Counted from the stretch's first letter, positions 33,651-43,347 are shown. The stretch: 64,000 bases of DNA from Halomonas sp. 1513 (GCA_001971685.1 CP019326.1:2914001-2978000); one strand, 5' to 3'. Made by a program: numbers and translations. The notes: a model not told the origin generated them from the letters alone.

Positions 33651-35324
33651 TCAGGCGCTCTGCTCGGTCTCCTGGTCACGCAGCTCGCGACGCAGTACCT
33701 TGCCGACGTTGGTCTTGGGCAGCTCATCGCGGAACTCGACGAACTTGGGCACCTTGTAGCCGGTGAGCTCCTTCTTGCACCACTGACGCAGGCTCTCGCC
33801 GTCGAGGTCCTGGTTGCGCGACACCACGAACAGCTTGATCGCCTCACCGGCATCCTCGTCGGGCACCCCCACCGCCGCGGCCTCGAGCACGTCCGGATGG
33901 CCCGCGACCACGTCCTCGATCTCGTTGGGATAGACGTTGAAGCCGGAGACGATGATCATGTCCTTCTTGCGATCGACGATCTTGACGTAGCCATCCTCCT
34001 GCAGCACGGCGATATCGCCGGTGCGAATCCAGCCATCGCTGTCCATCGCCTTGGCGGTCTCCTCGGGCAGATTCCAGTAGCCCTTCATGACCTGCGGCCC
34101 CTGCACGCACAGCTCGCCGGCCTCACCGTAGGGCAGCGCCTGACCGTCGGCGTCGATCACCTTGACCGTGGTACCGGCCACCGGCTTGCCGATGGTGCCG
34201 AGCTGGATGGCATCGACCGGATTGAAGGTGACGATCGGCGAGGTCTCGGTCATGCCGTAGCCCTCGGCGATGGCACAGCCGGTGACCTCTTCCCAGCGCT
34301 GGGCGGCGGCCTTGGTCAGCGCCATGCCCCCCGACACCGTGAGCTTGAGCCGCGAGAAATCGAGCTGCTTGAAGTCGTCGCGGTTGCACAGCGCATTGAA
34401 CAGGGTATTGAGGCCGATGAAGCCGCTGAACTTGATGCTCTTCAGCTCCTTGACGAAGTTGTCGAGATCGCGAGGATTGGTGATCAGAATCGAGTGGTTG
34501 CCGGTCTCGACCAGAAACAGGCAGTTCACGGTGAAGGTGTAGATGTGGTAGACCGGCAGCGGCGCGATCACCGTCTCCTGGCCGTCCTTGAGCGCCGGGC
34601 CGATCGCCGCGCGGGCCTGCAGCATGTTGGCGACCAGGTTGCGGTGGGTCAGCATCGAGCCCTTGGCCAGGCCGGTGGTGCCACCGGTGTACTGCAGCGC
34701 GGCGACGTCGTCGGGGGTACACTCGACGTCCTTGTGCGAGAGGCTCGCGCCCTTGCTCAGGACGTCGCGGAAGCCCACCGCGGTGGGCAGCGAGTAGGCC
34801 GGCACCATCTTCTTGACGTACTTGACCACGGCGTTGATCAGCAGACGCTTGGGGAAGCCGTGCATGTCACCAAGCTCGGTGACCAGCACATGCTTGATCT
34901 CGGTACGCTCGAGCACCTTCTCCAGCTTGTCGGCCATGTTGGCGAGGATCAGGATCGCCTTGGCGCCGGAATCCTTGAACTGGTGGGCCATCTCGCGCTC
35001 GGTGTAGAGCGGGTTGGTGTTGACCACCACCAGGCCGGCGCGCATGGCACCGAACACCGCCACCGGGAACTGCAGCACGTTGGGCAACTGGATGGCGATG
35101 CGATCGCCGGGCTCGAGGCTGGTTTCATGCTGCAGCCAGGCGGCAAAGGCCTGGGACTGCTTGTCCAGTTCGGCATAGGTCAGCGTCTGCCCCATGCAGG
35201 TGAAGGCCGGCTTGTCGGCGAACTTGCTGGCCGACACCTTGAAGACGTCCATCACCGACGCGTAGTCGTCGAGGCCTTCCAGGGCCGGGCCATTGAGTAC
35301 CGGGGCAGTGGCGTGCTCGCTCAT
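33651..35324 (-). CDS. fadD: Long-chain fatty acid-CoA ligase
   Basis: AMP-forming acyl-CoA synthetase of 557 residues, the same length class as E. coli FadD (561). It activates fatty acids at the inner membrane before beta-oxidation. The ATP-binding P-loop-like motif is YTGGTTGLAKGSMLTH near residue 208-223, the adenylate motif GYGMTETSPI near 352, and the FACS signature region DGWIRTGDIAVLQEDGYVKIVDRKKDMI near 431-458. The ATG at 35324 has GGAGA upstream; an earlier in-frame start at 35357 is less likely. A PsrA-like operator lies about 55 nt upstream. Transcription is toward the hairpin repeat and hrpA. Confidence 0.95.
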   Translation of the reverse strand: MSEHATAPVLNGPALEGLDDYASVMDVFKVSASKFADKPAFTCMGQTLTYAELDKQSQAFAAWLQHETSLEPGDRIAIQLPNVLQFPVAVFGAMRAGLVVVNTNPLYTEREMAHQFKDSGAKAILILANMADKLEKVLERTEIKHVLVTELGDMHGFPKRLLINAVVKYVKKMVPAYSLPTAVGFRDVLSKGASLSHKDVECTPDDVAALQYTGGTTGLAKGSMLTHRNLVANMLQARAAIGPALKDGQETVIAPLPVYHIYTFTVNCLFLVETGNHSILITNPRDLDNFVKELKSIKFSGFIGLNTLFNALCNRDDFKQLDFSRLKLTVSGGMALTKAAAQRWEEVTGCAIAEGYGMTETSPIVTFNPVDAIQLGTIGKPVAGTTVKVIDADGQALPYGEAGELCVQGPQVMKGYWNLPEETAKAMDSDGWIRTGDIAVLQEDGYVKIVDRKKDMIIVSGFNVYPNEIEDVVAGHPDVLEAAAVGVPDEDAGEAIKLFVVSRNQDLDGESLRQWCKKELTGYKVPKFVEFRDELPKTNVGKVLRRELRDQETEQSA

Positions 35325-35378
35325 GGGCAAATCTCCGCTATTCAGATAGATCGACACCCTGTCGACTCTTGTTGTCCG

Positions 35379-35394
35379 TCAAACGATCGCTTGA
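35379..35394 (-). promoter_or_regulatory. PsrA-like operator upstream of fadD
   Basis: TCAAAC-GATC-GCTTGA fits (G/C)AAAC-N4-GTTT(G/C) with one mismatch between the arms, the same degree as the second site at the acyl-CoA dehydrogenase. Position is right for repression of fadD. Confidence 0.55.
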
Positions 35395-35471
35395 AACTAA
35401 CGTTGGAACATGACAGGTCGCGGTGTCAAATGCCATGCCACTTTAGGCCAGCATTACCCCAAGCCTATGGT

Positions 35472-36269
35472 TTATTGGGCGGTTTCGCCATTGTCGAGGA
35501 AGCGGGCAACGATCTCGCCATCGCGCCACACCAACAGCTCGCCGGGCAGCATGCGTACCCACTGCTCGTTGTCGGTGAGCGGCTCGGTGGCCAGCACCGA
35601 GACCACGTCGTGCTCGGTGGTGTGTTCGACGAAGTCGACGCTGAGCTCGGCATCCGACAGCTGCGCCTTGCCGAACGGCGCGCGCCGGGTGATATGCGCC
35701 AGCTTGGTGGAGCAGTAGGCGTAGAGATGGACGCCGTCGGAGAGCAGCAGGTTGAACACGCCGAGGCCGCGCAGCCGCCCGCAGAGCTCGTGCAGACAGG
35801 ACCAGATCGCCTCGGGCGACGCCGGCAGGTCGTCGAAGCGCCGGCGCAGTTCACCCAGCAGGAAGCAGAAGGCGTGCTCGCTGTCGGTGCTGCCCACCGG
35901 GCGATACACCGCCAGCGGCAGCGACTGCCAGCCCTCGAGCTGGCCATTGTGGGCATAGCACCACTGACGCCCCCACATCTCGCGGGTGAAGGGGTGCGTA
36001 TTGGCCAGCTGCACCTGGCCGACGTTGGCCTGACGGATATGGCTGATCACCACGTGGGACTTGATCGGGTAGTCGCAGATCAAGCGTGCAATCGGCGAAT
36101 CCACCGAGGGGTGGGGGTCGCGGAAGTCGCGGTAGCCGCCGGCTTCGTAGAAGGCGATTCCCCAGCCGTCACGGTGCGGCCCAGTGCCGCCCCCGCGATG
36201 CAGAAAGCCGGTGAAGCTGAAGCAGATATCGGTCGGGACATTGGCACTCATGCCCAACAGTTCACACAT
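35472..36269 (-). CDS. yafJ: Class II glutamine amidotransferase (YafJ family)
   Basis: Ntn-hydrolase-type amidotransferase of 265 residues. The initiator Met is followed by the nucleophile Cys2 (MCELLGMSAN), and GPHRDGWGIAFY near 30-41, SHIRQANVG near 76-84, NTHPF and WCYAHNG near 90-108 and the GSTDSEHAF segment near 127-135 are the expected glutamine-site motifs. No synthase domain is attached; the acceptor is unknown, as for E. coli YafJ. The ATG overlaps the end of the vWA gene by 8 nt, so translation is probably coupled. Confidence 0.9.
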   Translation of the reverse strand: MCELLGMSANVPTDICFSFTGFLHRGGGTGPHRDGWGIAFYEAGGYRDFRDPHPSVDSPIARLICDYPIKSHVVISHIRQANVGQVQLANTHPFTREMWGRQWCYAHNGQLEGWQSLPLAVYRPVGSTDSEHAFCFLLGELRRRFDDLPASPEAIWSCLHELCGRLRGLGVFNLLLSDGVHLYAYCSTKLAHITRRAPFGKAQLSDAELSVDFVEHTTEHDVVSVLATEPLTDNEQWVRMLPGELLVWRDGEIVARFLDNGETAQ

Positions 36270-38148
36270 GCGGATCCTCTCGATGCGTTGGCCGCCGCCG
36301 GGTACGTGACCAGCCGCCCAGCACCAGCAGCGCGATCAGTGCCGCGGCGAGCCCTGCTGCCCAGCGCAGGCTGCTGTCGGCGTCCAGGCCGAGCGCTTCA
36401 CCGGCCCGCTCGAGGCGTGGCACGGCCTCGCGCCAGAGTGCCTGAGCCTGGCGCGGCAGCTGATTGATGGCACTCACCAGGCGCTCGACCAGATCGGGCT
36501 CGGTTGCCGGCTCGGGCTCCTCCGCGGGCAGCGCCTCGAGCGTTTCGGCTTGCAGCGCGGCGCTGTCGGACTGGGCAGCATCGACGCCGATGCGCGCCTG
36601 GGGGTTGAGCACCAGCCGCGGCAGGCTCAGCTCGAGGCGCTGATCGTCGAGGGTCACCGTGGCGCTGAGCAGCAGCGGCAAGCGGGTGTCGTCGGGCAGC
36701 TCGGGGAGCGCGATCTGCCACTGACGCTCGTTGTGCGCCTCGACCGCCAGCGCCTCGCCCTGCAGCTCGGCGCGAATCTGCGTGTTGTCGACGTTGAGCT
36801 GCGGGTGCTCGGCGCGCAGGCTGACACGTGATACCGCGTCATCGACCTCGGCGGCAATCGCCGGCAGCACGTTGACCGCCTGCACCCGCTGGCGCTGGAA
36901 GCGCACGCTGTGGGCGTCGATCACCAGCCGCGCATTGCCGGTCAGTGCCGGCGCCGGCAGCACGCCGCGGAAACGCTCATCGTCGGCCGCCAGGCGGGTC
37001 GCCGCCTGAACGTTTCCCATCAAGTCCTGGAGCTCGGCGCGCAGGCGCAGGTCGTCGGGCCAGGCCGGTGCGGCCAGCACCTCGCCGTCGAGGTCGAGCC
37101 AGGCCTCGATCGGCACCTCGAACCCCTGATAGAGGGTTGCCGGCAATTCCGCGCTGCGCAGCGTCAGGGTCGAGGCCACGCTGACGCGGCTGTCGATCGT
37201 GATCGGGCCCTCGACGCGCCACTCGCCCTCGGCGGGTGACGTTACCGTGATCAGGTCGAAGCGCGGCTCGCTCTGCCAGCGCATATCGTCGGGATGGTCG
37301 TCGCGGCTGTAGCGCTGGCCATCGGGGCCGATCAGGGTCAGCGGCGGTGAGTCGGGGTCGTGGAAGAGCAGCGCCGAGAACGACTCGACCTGGTCGTCGA
37401 TATTGAAGCGCCCCTCTTCCAGCGGCACCCGGTCGCCGGGAAAGATACGGTCGAAGATATCCAGAAACGCTCGCAGCAGCTCGTCGGGAGACTCGGCCAG
37501 GGCGGCCAGGCCTCCGCTGCGCTGCGCGAGCAGCTCGACCAGCGGCAGGTCGGCCTCGGGAGAGAAGGCGACGGCGTGGATGATCACGCCCTCCTCAGCT
37601 AGCTGCGGGGTCAGCTCGTCGCTCAGCCTTCGCTGCGATGCCTCGTCGCGGGCCTGCTTGTCCTGGCCGGCGGCGGGCAGATCGATCATGCCATCGGTCA
37701 GCAGGATCAGGTGGCGGGTACCGTTGCCGGCATCGTCCGAGGCCTCGCGCACCGCCGCCTCGATATCGGTGAACTGCTGATAGTCGACCAGCGCCGGTCG
37801 CAGCGCCAGCGCCTCCCGGCGCCACTCGGCATCGACCGGGGCGACGGGCAGCGGGTTATCGACCGACTCGCCGAAGGTCCAGATGCCGCCGTGGATGTCG
37901 CGGGGCAGTAGCGCCACCAGCAGCTCCAGGGCGCTGGCGGCCAACTGGTCGGGATCGTTATGCCGCATGCTGCCCGACACATCGATGACCACCCTCACAT
38001 CTGCCGCCTCGCTACGCTCGGCACCGCGCTCGATCAGCAGCAGCGGCGGCTGGCCGCTTTCGGTGGCAAACTCCACCGTCGGCTGTGCCATCAGCGGCAT
38101 TGCCACGGCCAGCAGCCACCACAACCCCAGCTTCAACACAGCGCGCAT
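36262..38148 (-). CDS. Membrane-anchored von Willebrand factor A domain protein
   Basis: Predicted periplasmic protein of 628 residues. A signal peptide occupies residues 1-21 (ending LMAQ). The vWA domain spans about 50-230 with an intact MIDAS: DVSGSMRHND near residue 56, a Thr in the FTDIEAA loop near 128 and the LTDGMIDLP Asp near 152. Beta-rich segments follow to about residue 530, then a low-complexity Pro/Glu region and one membrane helix near 600-618 before a basic tail. Metal-dependent adhesion or complex assembly is the usual vWA role, but no partner is evident. It is the middle gene of a three-gene operon with a small membrane protein and a YafJ-type amidotransferase. Confidence 0.82.
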   Translation of the reverse strand: MRAVLKLGLWWLLAVAMPLMAQPTVEFATESGQPPLLLIERGAERSEAADVRVVIDVSGSMRHNDPDQLAASALELLVALLPRDIHGGIWTFGESVDNPLPVAPVDAEWRREALALRPALVDYQQFTDIEAAVREASDDAGNGTRHLILLTDGMIDLPAAGQDKQARDEASQRRLSDELTPQLAEEGVIIHAVAFSPEADLPLVELLAQRSGGLAALAESPDELLRAFLDIFDRIFPGDRVPLEEGRFNIDDQVESFSALLFHDPDSPPLTLIGPDGQRYSRDDHPDDMRWQSEPRFDLITVTSPAEGEWRVEGPITIDSRVSVASTLTLRSAELPATLYQGFEVPIEAWLDLDGEVLAAPAWPDDLRLRAELQDLMGNVQAATRLAADDERFRGVLPAPALTGNARLVIDAHSVRFQRQRVQAVNVLPAIAAEVDDAVSRVSLRAEHPQLNVDNTQIRAELQGEALAVEAHNERQWQIALPELPDDTRLPLLLSATVTLDDQRLELSLPRLVLNPQARIGVDAAQSDSAALQAETLEALPAEEPEPATEPDLVERLVSAINQLPRQAQALWREAVPRLERAGEALGLDADSSLRWAAGLAAALIALLVLGGWSRTRRRPTHREDPHV

Positions 38149-38157
38149 GACGCTTCC

Positions 38158-38586
38158 TTAGCCGATCACCGGCTCCCGACGCTCGCTGGTGGGTGGCCGC
38201 TCGGCGCGTTCAGCGGGCGCCTTGCGCGCCTCGACGGGCTCGCCGCCGCGGCCCAGCAGCCACAGCGCCACGCCTGCTACCGCCCCAAGCCCAATGCCCA
38301 GCACCAGCAGAATAAGCGCGGTGGTCATGGTGCCGCCGTCGCGCTGCAAAAAGGTAATCCCGGCGACGACCACGGCCGGGGCGAAACCGGTGTAGAATTC
38401 GCCCTCCTCCAGCATCGGCAGTCGAAAGCGCGTCGGCATCCACAGCGCGCCTGCCACGGTCCCGACGATCACCAGCCTGGGTAGGCGCGGCAGGAAACGG
38501 ACCGCCATGTAGCCGGTGGCCAGTACCACCAGCGACAGCACCGCGTAAATCAGCCAGAGTAGGGGCATGGAATCGGATATCAGCAT
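38158..38586 (-). CDS. Small membrane protein of unknown function
   Basis: Protein of 142 residues that I do not recognise. The ATG at 38586 is preceded by GGAGAGTTCG. Two to three membrane spans are seen: LLWLIYAVLSLVVLATGYMAV, a second moderately hydrophobic stretch around VIVGTVAGALW, and TTALILLVLGIGLGAVAGVALWLLG, then a charged cytoplasmic tail rich in Arg/Glu/Pro. It begins the operon and is only 9 nt from the vWA gene, suggesting a membrane partner for it. Confidence 0.75.
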   Translation of the reverse strand: MLISDSMPLLWLIYAVLSLVVLATGYMAVRFLPRLPRLVIVGTVAGALWMPTRFRLPMLEEGEFYTGFAPAVVVAGITFLQRDGGTMTTALILLVLGIGLGAVAGVALWLLGRGGEPVEARKAPAERAERPPTSERREPVIG

Positions 38587-38660
38587 CGAACTCTCCAGAC
38601 CTGCGTCGGTCGCGACGCAGTGTTGCAACATTCATACTCCATTATGGTACACCGCACCCG

Positions 38661-40754
38661 ATGAAAGCACAGCTGCTGCGTCATAATCTGCTCAACCAGG
38701 CAGCCGACTCGCCGGTTGCCGCCTACCGGCGCCCCGACGACCCCCTCTGGCACTGGCTGGAAGCGCGCGACGACCCACGGGTCAGCGCCTTCCTGGAAGC
38801 CGCCAACCACGAGTGCGACACCTGGTTCGCTCCGCTCGGCGAACTCACCGAGGCGCTTTATCACGGTCACCTGGCACGCCGCGAGCTGGCCGTCAGCGGC
38901 CTACCCACGCCCCTCGACCATTACTGCTATTGGAGCGAGACCGCCGCCGACGCCGACTTCCCGCGCTGGTGGCGCTACCCGCTCGGGCAGCCCGAGTCAC
39001 GCCGCTGCTTTCTCGACCTGGAGGCCCGCGCCGCCGAGCATGACTTCTTCGAGCTCGGCGACATGGCGCTCTCCCCCGACGAGCAGTGGCTGGCGTGGAG
39101 CGAAGACACGCGCGGCGACGAGACCTTCGAACTGTGGCTCAAGCGCCTGCCGGACGGTACCCCGCGACGGGTACTGGAGGAGATCGGCCCGGAGCTGAGC
39201 TGGGCCGAAGACAATGCCACCCTGCTCTTCACCCGCTACGATGCCACCCAGCGCCCCGACAGCGTGTGGCGCCTGAGCCTCGATGCCACGGGCCGAGCCG
39301 GCGAGGCCAGCCTGATCCTGCGCGAGGACGACCCGGAGTTCTGGCTGGGACTCGGCAAGACCCGCTCGCGGCAGTGGCTGGTACTCGAGTCGGCCTCCAA
39401 GGACACCACCGAGTGCTACCTGATTCCCGCTGCCGCGCCGGCCACGCCGCCGCACTGCTTTCGGCGCCGCGAGAGTGGCGTCGAATATGCGCTGGACCAT
39501 CGCCCCGGGGTCTTTTACGTGCTTCACAACCGCGAAGCGGTGCATTTTCGCCTCGACAGGGTCGAGGAGAGCGCCGGCCTCGACGATCAGGCGACGCCCG
39601 CCTGGCAGCCGCTGCTGGCTCACCGCGACGACGTCACCCTCGAAGGGGTGGATGCCTTCAGCTGGGGACTGGTGGTCACCGAACGCGATCATCAACAGGC
39701 CCAGGTCCATCTGCGATTGCTCGAGCTGGATACCGCTCACGTCGCCAGCCGCGACGAGCGACTACCGCTGCCCGAGGCGCCATGCAGCCTGATGCTCGGC
39801 GATATGCCGCACTTCACGGCGCGCCGCCTGCGGCTACGCGAAGAGTCGTTCACCCTGCCGGTGCGCTGGCTGGAGCACGATCTCGACAGCGGTGAGCGGC
39901 GGCTGCTCAAGGAGCAGCCGATTCACGGCTCGCTGCAGCCCGATCGGCTGGCCTGCCGTCGGCTGTGGGCCACCGCCCACGACGGCGAACAGATCCCGGT
40001 TTCGATCGTGGCCCGCGTCGACCTGCTCGGTGACACGCCGCTGCCTACCCTGCTCTACGGCTATGGCGCCTATGGCGAGGTCCTCGACCCCTGGTTCTCG
40101 GTGGCCCGCCTCGAGCTGCTGGAGCGCGGCGTGGCGTTCGCCGTGGCCCACGTGCGCGGCGGCGGCGACCGCGGCGAGCCGTGGTACCTGGCCGGCAAGA
40201 TGGAGCACAAGGAGAACAGTTTCCGCGATTTTCTGGCCGCGCGGGACGCCCTGGCCAACACCGGGCTCAGCGACCCGGCGCGCATCGCCGCCTACGGCGC
40301 CAGCGCCGGCGGCCTGCTGGTCGGCGCCAGCCTCAACCTGGCACCCGAAGCCTTCTGTGCTGCGGTCCTCGACGTGCCCTTCGTGGATGTGCTGCGCACC
40401 ATGGAGAATCCCGACCTGCCGCTGACCACCGCCGAATACACCGAGTGGGGCAATCCCGACGAGCCGGCCGCCCGCAAGCGTATCCGCGACTACTCGCCGC
40501 TCGACAACCTCGCGCCGCTGCCCTACCCCAGCGTGTTCCTGCAGGGCAGCTGGCACGATTCGCGAGTGCCCTACTGGGAACCCGCCAAGCTCTACGCTCG
40601 GCTGCGCGAGCTGGGCAGCGCACGCGGGCCTGTGCTGCTGCGCAGCGACATGGCCGCCGGCCACGGCGGCGCGTCGGGGCGCTTCAAGGCGTGGCGCGAC
40701 GGTGCTCGCCAGGACGCCTTTATTCTCTGGGCGCTGGGCATGGTCGAGGAGTGA
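38661..40754 (+). CDS. ptrB: Oligopeptidase B (S9 serine peptidase)
   Basis: Cytoplasmic peptidase of 697 residues that cleaves short peptides after Arg or Lys. Residues 70-420 form the seven-bladed propeller gate. The hydrolase domain has YGYGAYGEVLDPWFS near 467-481, HVRGGGDRGEPWYL near 501-514, nucleophile Ser548 in YGASAGG, the acid Asp in SWHDSRVPYWEP near 633 and the His in GHGGASGRF near 676. The gene diverges from the small membrane protein gene across about 75 bp, so both promoters must be packed into that space. Start from ATG at 38661. Confidence 0.94.
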   Translation: MKAQLLRHNLLNQAADSPVAAYRRPDDPLWHWLEARDDPRVSAFLEAANHECDTWFAPLGELTEALYHGHLARRELAVSGLPTPLDHYCYWSETAADADFPRWWRYPLGQPESRRCFLDLEARAAEHDFFELGDMALSPDEQWLAWSEDTRGDETFELWLKRLPDGTPRRVLEEIGPELSWAEDNATLLFTRYDATQRPDSVWRLSLDATGRAGEASLILREDDPEFWLGLGKTRSRQWLVLESASKDTTECYLIPAAAPATPPHCFRRRESGVEYALDHRPGVFYVLHNREAVHFRLDRVEESAGLDDQATPAWQPLLAHRDDVTLEGVDAFSWGLVVTERDHQQAQVHLRLLELDTAHVASRDERLPLPEAPCSLMLGDMPHFTARRLRLREESFTLPVRWLEHDLDSGERRLLKEQPIHGSLQPDRLACRRLWATAHDGEQIPVSIVARVDLLGDTPLPTLLYGYGAYGEVLDPWFSVARLELLERGVAFAVAHVRGGGDRGEPWYLAGKMEHKENSFRDFLAARDALANTGLSDPARIAAYGASAGGLLVGASLNLAPEAFCAAVLDVPFVDVLRTMENPDLPLTTAEYTEWGNPDEPAARKRIRDYSPLDNLAPLPYPSVFLQGSWHDSRVPYWEPAKLYARLRELGSARGPVLLRSDMAAGHGGASGRFKAWRDGARQDAFILWALGMVEE

Positions 40755-40803
40755 TGGTGGCGGGATACATCGAGGCCCGCGGGGGGCGGGAAAACCGCCG
40801 TGC

Positions 40804-41253
40804 CTAGCCGTCGATCGGCAGGATGGCGATGATGTGCTCGTCGTAATCGGCCTCGAGCACGTCACGCTGGGAGACCGCGAAGCTGGCCACGCTGATGCCC
40901 TTGCGGTGCATGCGGCGGCCGTCACCGCTGATCAACGGGTGCCAGCGCGCCAGGCTGCGCCCCTCGGCCAGGCGCCGATAGGCGCAGGAGCCCGGCAGCC
41001 AGCGGAACTCGTCGATCCGCGCCGGGGTGAGCTGAGTGCAGTCGGGCACCCGTTCGAAGCGATTGGCGTAGTCGCCGCAGCGGCAGCTGTCGATATCGAG
41101 CAGCTCGCAGGCCACGTTGAGCACCGCCAGGTCGCCGCTGTCCTCGTCCTGGAACTTGAGCAGGCAGCACTGACCGCAGCCGTCGCACAGCGCCTCCCAC
41201 TCCTCGTCGGTCAGCTCGTCGAGACGGTAGCGCTCCCAGAACAGTTCACGCAT
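40804..41253 (-). CDS. ycgN: YcgN family cysteine-cluster protein
   Basis: Protein of 149 residues of the UPF0260 family. The diagnostic cysteine cluster is LCDGCGQCCLLKF near residues 22-34 and further Cys at CRCGDYANRF near 57, DCTQLTP near 70 and CAYRRLAEG near 88; these may bind an iron-sulfur or zinc centre. Function is unknown. It follows ycgL and rnd on the same strand in an order conserved among gammaproteobacteria. Confidence 0.9.
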   Translation of the reverse strand: MRELFWERYRLDELTDEEWEALCDGCGQCCLLKFQDEDSGDLAVLNVACELLDIDSCRCGDYANRFERVPDCTQLTPARIDEFRWLPGSCAYRRLAEGRSLARWHPLISGDGRRMHRKGISVASFAVSQRDVLEADYDEHIIAILPIDG

Positions 41254-41281
41254 CTTTATATTCCCCCGGCGCCCGCGGCGC

Positions 41282-41578
41282 TCAATAGCGTGATTGCGTC
41301 GGCGTGCGGTAGAGATCGAGCAGGTACGGCTCCTTGGCCGGAGGCATCTGCAGATAGAACCCCTTCTCGGCGATCTGCGCCATGACCTCGCTAGCCTCGG
41401 CGCGCGCCAAGCGCTTGCCGGCGGTGAGCAACATGGTGGTCACCGGCAGCGGCGTGCCGAAGTGCTCGAGCAGCTGCTCCGGCACCTCGGTGAGCCCCTG
41501 GCGCTTGTCGACGTAGAGATACAGTTCGTCCTTGCGCGAGCTCTTGTAGATCTCGCATATCAGTTTGTCGGCACTCAT
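41282..41578 (-). CDS. ycgL: YcgL family protein
   Basis: Protein of 98 residues of the UPF0745 family, starting MSADKLICEIYKSSRKDELYLYV and ending in the typical GFYLQMPPAKEPYLLDLY block. Structural work on E. coli YcgL shows a small alpha/beta fold; function unknown. The start codon overlaps the rnd stop, giving coupled translation. Confidence 0.9.
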   Translation of the reverse strand: MSADKLICEIYKSSRKDELYLYVDKRQGLTEVPEQLLEHFGTPLPVTTMLLTAGKRLARAEASEVMAQIAEKGFYLQMPPAKEPYLLDLYRTPTQSRY

Positions 41579-42711
41579 GCCCCCTCTCCTTCTGACAGCG
41601 CCGCGGCCAGGCCTGCCGCGAGCCGCTCACCGCGCCAGCCATTCGGCAGCGGCAGCGGGTGACCCTGCAGGTCCGCCGCGACCACGGCTTCCAGGTCGCG
41701 GCGGCGCATCAGCACCTCCGGCGCCACCCCCAGCGCGTCGGCCTCGGCGGTGACGACTCGCTTGAGCGCCTTGAAGCGCTTCTTGAAGGCTCCCGCCAAG
41801 GGCGATGGCAGCGCTTCCGGCAGGTCGCTCTCGTCGACTCGCCGCGCCTCGCCGACCAGCGCCAGCAGGGTGCCGCCCTCGCGCTTGACCAGCGTCGGCT
41901 TGACCCCTTCGATGGCGGCCAGCGCCTGGCGATGCTGCGGCAGCGCCTCGGCGACGGCATACAGCAGCTTGTCGTTGACCAGCCAGCCGCGTGGCAGGTT
42001 GCGGCGCCGCGCCTCCCCTTCGCGCCAGATGGTCAGGCGCCGGTAAGCCTCGATCTGGCGCGGCGTGAGCCGCCACAGCTGGCGCTGACGCAGGTACCAC
42101 TGGCCGTCGGCGTCGCCGCTGCGACCCGCCTGGGCCAGCAGCTCGGCGCAGTCGGCCTCGAGCCACTCCAGCCGGCCCAGCTCGACCAGCCGCGCGCGCT
42201 GCTGCTTCCACACCTCGAGCAGATAGACCACGTCGAGTGCCGCGTAGCGGCACTGGGCCTCGGAGAGCGGCCGCTCGAGCCAGTCGGAGCGGGTCTCGTC
42301 CTTGGGCAGCGTCTCGCCGGTCCAGTGTTCCACCAGGCGTTGGTAGCCCATCGCCGGGTCCTCCCCGAGCAGCCCCTGCGCCAGTTGAGTATCGACCAGC
42401 GGCGCGACCAGCACATCCGCCCAGTTGCGCAGCACCTCGAGGTCCTCGCTGCTGGCATGCAGCAGCTTGAGCGGCCCGCCGGCCAGCAGGTCGCACAGTG
42501 CCGGACTGGCGTCGAGGGCCTGGGGATCGATCAGGTAGACCGCCTCGCCGGCGCTCAGCTGCAACAGCGCGGGGACCGGATGAAAGGTCGACTCACGGAA
42601 GAACTCGGTGTCCAGCGCCAGGGTCTTGGCCCCGGCCAGGTCGGCACAGGCGGCGTCCAGCGCCGCGGGGGTATCGACCCAGCGAATATCGAGGGTGGCA
42701 GGGGTAGGCAT
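41575..42711 (-). CDS. rnd: Ribonuclease D
   Basis: 3'-5' exoribonuclease of 378 residues that trims tRNA and other stable RNA precursors. The DEDD-type exonuclease motifs are LALDTEFFRE (Exo I, residues 31-40), LKLLHASSEDLEVL (Exo II, near 81-94) and CRYAALDVVYLLEVW (Exo III, near 153-167). HRDC-type helical domains follow, one near 210-290 with RLTIWREGEARRRNLPRGWLVND. Gene order rnd-ycgL-ycgN is conserved. Confidence 0.94.
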   Translation of the reverse strand: MPTPATLDIRWVDTPAALDAACADLAGAKTLALDTEFFRESTFHPVPALLQLSAGEAVYLIDPQALDASPALCDLLAGGPLKLLHASSEDLEVLRNWADVLVAPLVDTQLAQGLLGEDPAMGYQRLVEHWTGETLPKDETRSDWLERPLSEAQCRYAALDVVYLLEVWKQQRARLVELGRLEWLEADCAELLAQAGRSGDADGQWYLRQRQLWRLTPRQIEAYRRLTIWREGEARRRNLPRGWLVNDKLLYAVAEALPQHRQALAAIEGVKPTLVKREGGTLLALVGEARRVDESDLPEALPSPLAGAFKKRFKALKRVVTAEADALGVAPEVLMRRRDLEAVVAADLQGHPLPLPNGWRGERLAAGLAAALSEGEGA

Positions 42712-42741
42712 AGTCAGGGGGTGTCCTGGCCGCGGGGCGGC

Positions 42742-43347
42742 TCAATCACTTTGAAATGGCAGGCGGCCGTTGAAGGCGCGGCTGAGGGTGCCGCCGTCGA
42801 CGTACTCCAGCTCACCGCCCATCGGCACGCCGTAGGCGAGACGCGAAAGGCGCAGTGGGCGACCGTCGAGCTGGGCAGCAATGTAGTGCGCGGTGGCCTC
42901 GCCCTCCACGGTGGGATTGGTGGCCAGAATCACCTCGCTGACCGCCTCGGCGTCGATACGCGCCTCGAGCTGGTCGAGGCCGATATCCTCGGGGCCGATG
43001 CCGTCCAGCGGCGACAGGTGGCCGTGGAGCACGAAGTACTGGCCCTGGTAGCCGCCGGCGTCCTCGATGGCCAGCATGTCGGCCGGCGACTCGACCACGC
43101 ACAGGATGCTGTCGTCACGGCGCGGGCTGCGGCACAGCCCGCAGACCTCCTCTTCGGTCAGGGTACGACAGCGCTGGCAGTAGCCGACCTCGTCGAGGGC
43201 CTGGGCGAGCACCGCGGCGAGCCGCTGGCCACCCTCGCGATCACGCTCGAGCAGGTGCAGCGCCATGCGCTGGGCGCTCTTGGGCCCGACCCCGGGCAGC
43301 ACCCGCAGCGACTCGAGCAGACGATCGACGAGCGGAGAAAAACTCAT
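42742..43347 (-). CDS. recR: Recombination protein RecR
   Basis: Recombination mediator of 201 residues acting with RecF and RecO. The N-terminal HhH region [24 protein letters not shown], a C4 zinc finger beginning [16 protein letters not shown] near 57-72, and a Toprim domain from about residue 80 ([17 protein letters not shown]) are all visible. The ATG overlaps the ybaB stop. Operon dnaX-ybaB-recR. Confidence 0.97.
   Translation of the reverse strand: MSFSPLVDRLLESLRVLPGVGPKSAQRMALHLLERDREGGQRLAAVLAQALDEVGYCQRCRTLTEEEVCGLCRSPRRDDSILCVVESPADMLAIEDAGGYQGQYFVLHGHLSPLDGIGPEDIGLDQLEARIDAEAVSEVILATNPTVEGEATAHYIAAQLDGRPLRLSRLAYGVPMGGELEYVDGGTLSRAFNGRLPFQSD

Noticed and set aside
33392..33853. 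N-terminal extension of hrpA
   Set aside because: It would run through the hairpin repeat and into fadD; GAGG before TTG 33391 and the usual HrpA length favour the short form.
33897..36467. 856-codon open frame opposite fadD and the amidotransferase
   Set aside because: It spans two real genes and their promoter on the other strand; no ribosome-binding site or known motif.
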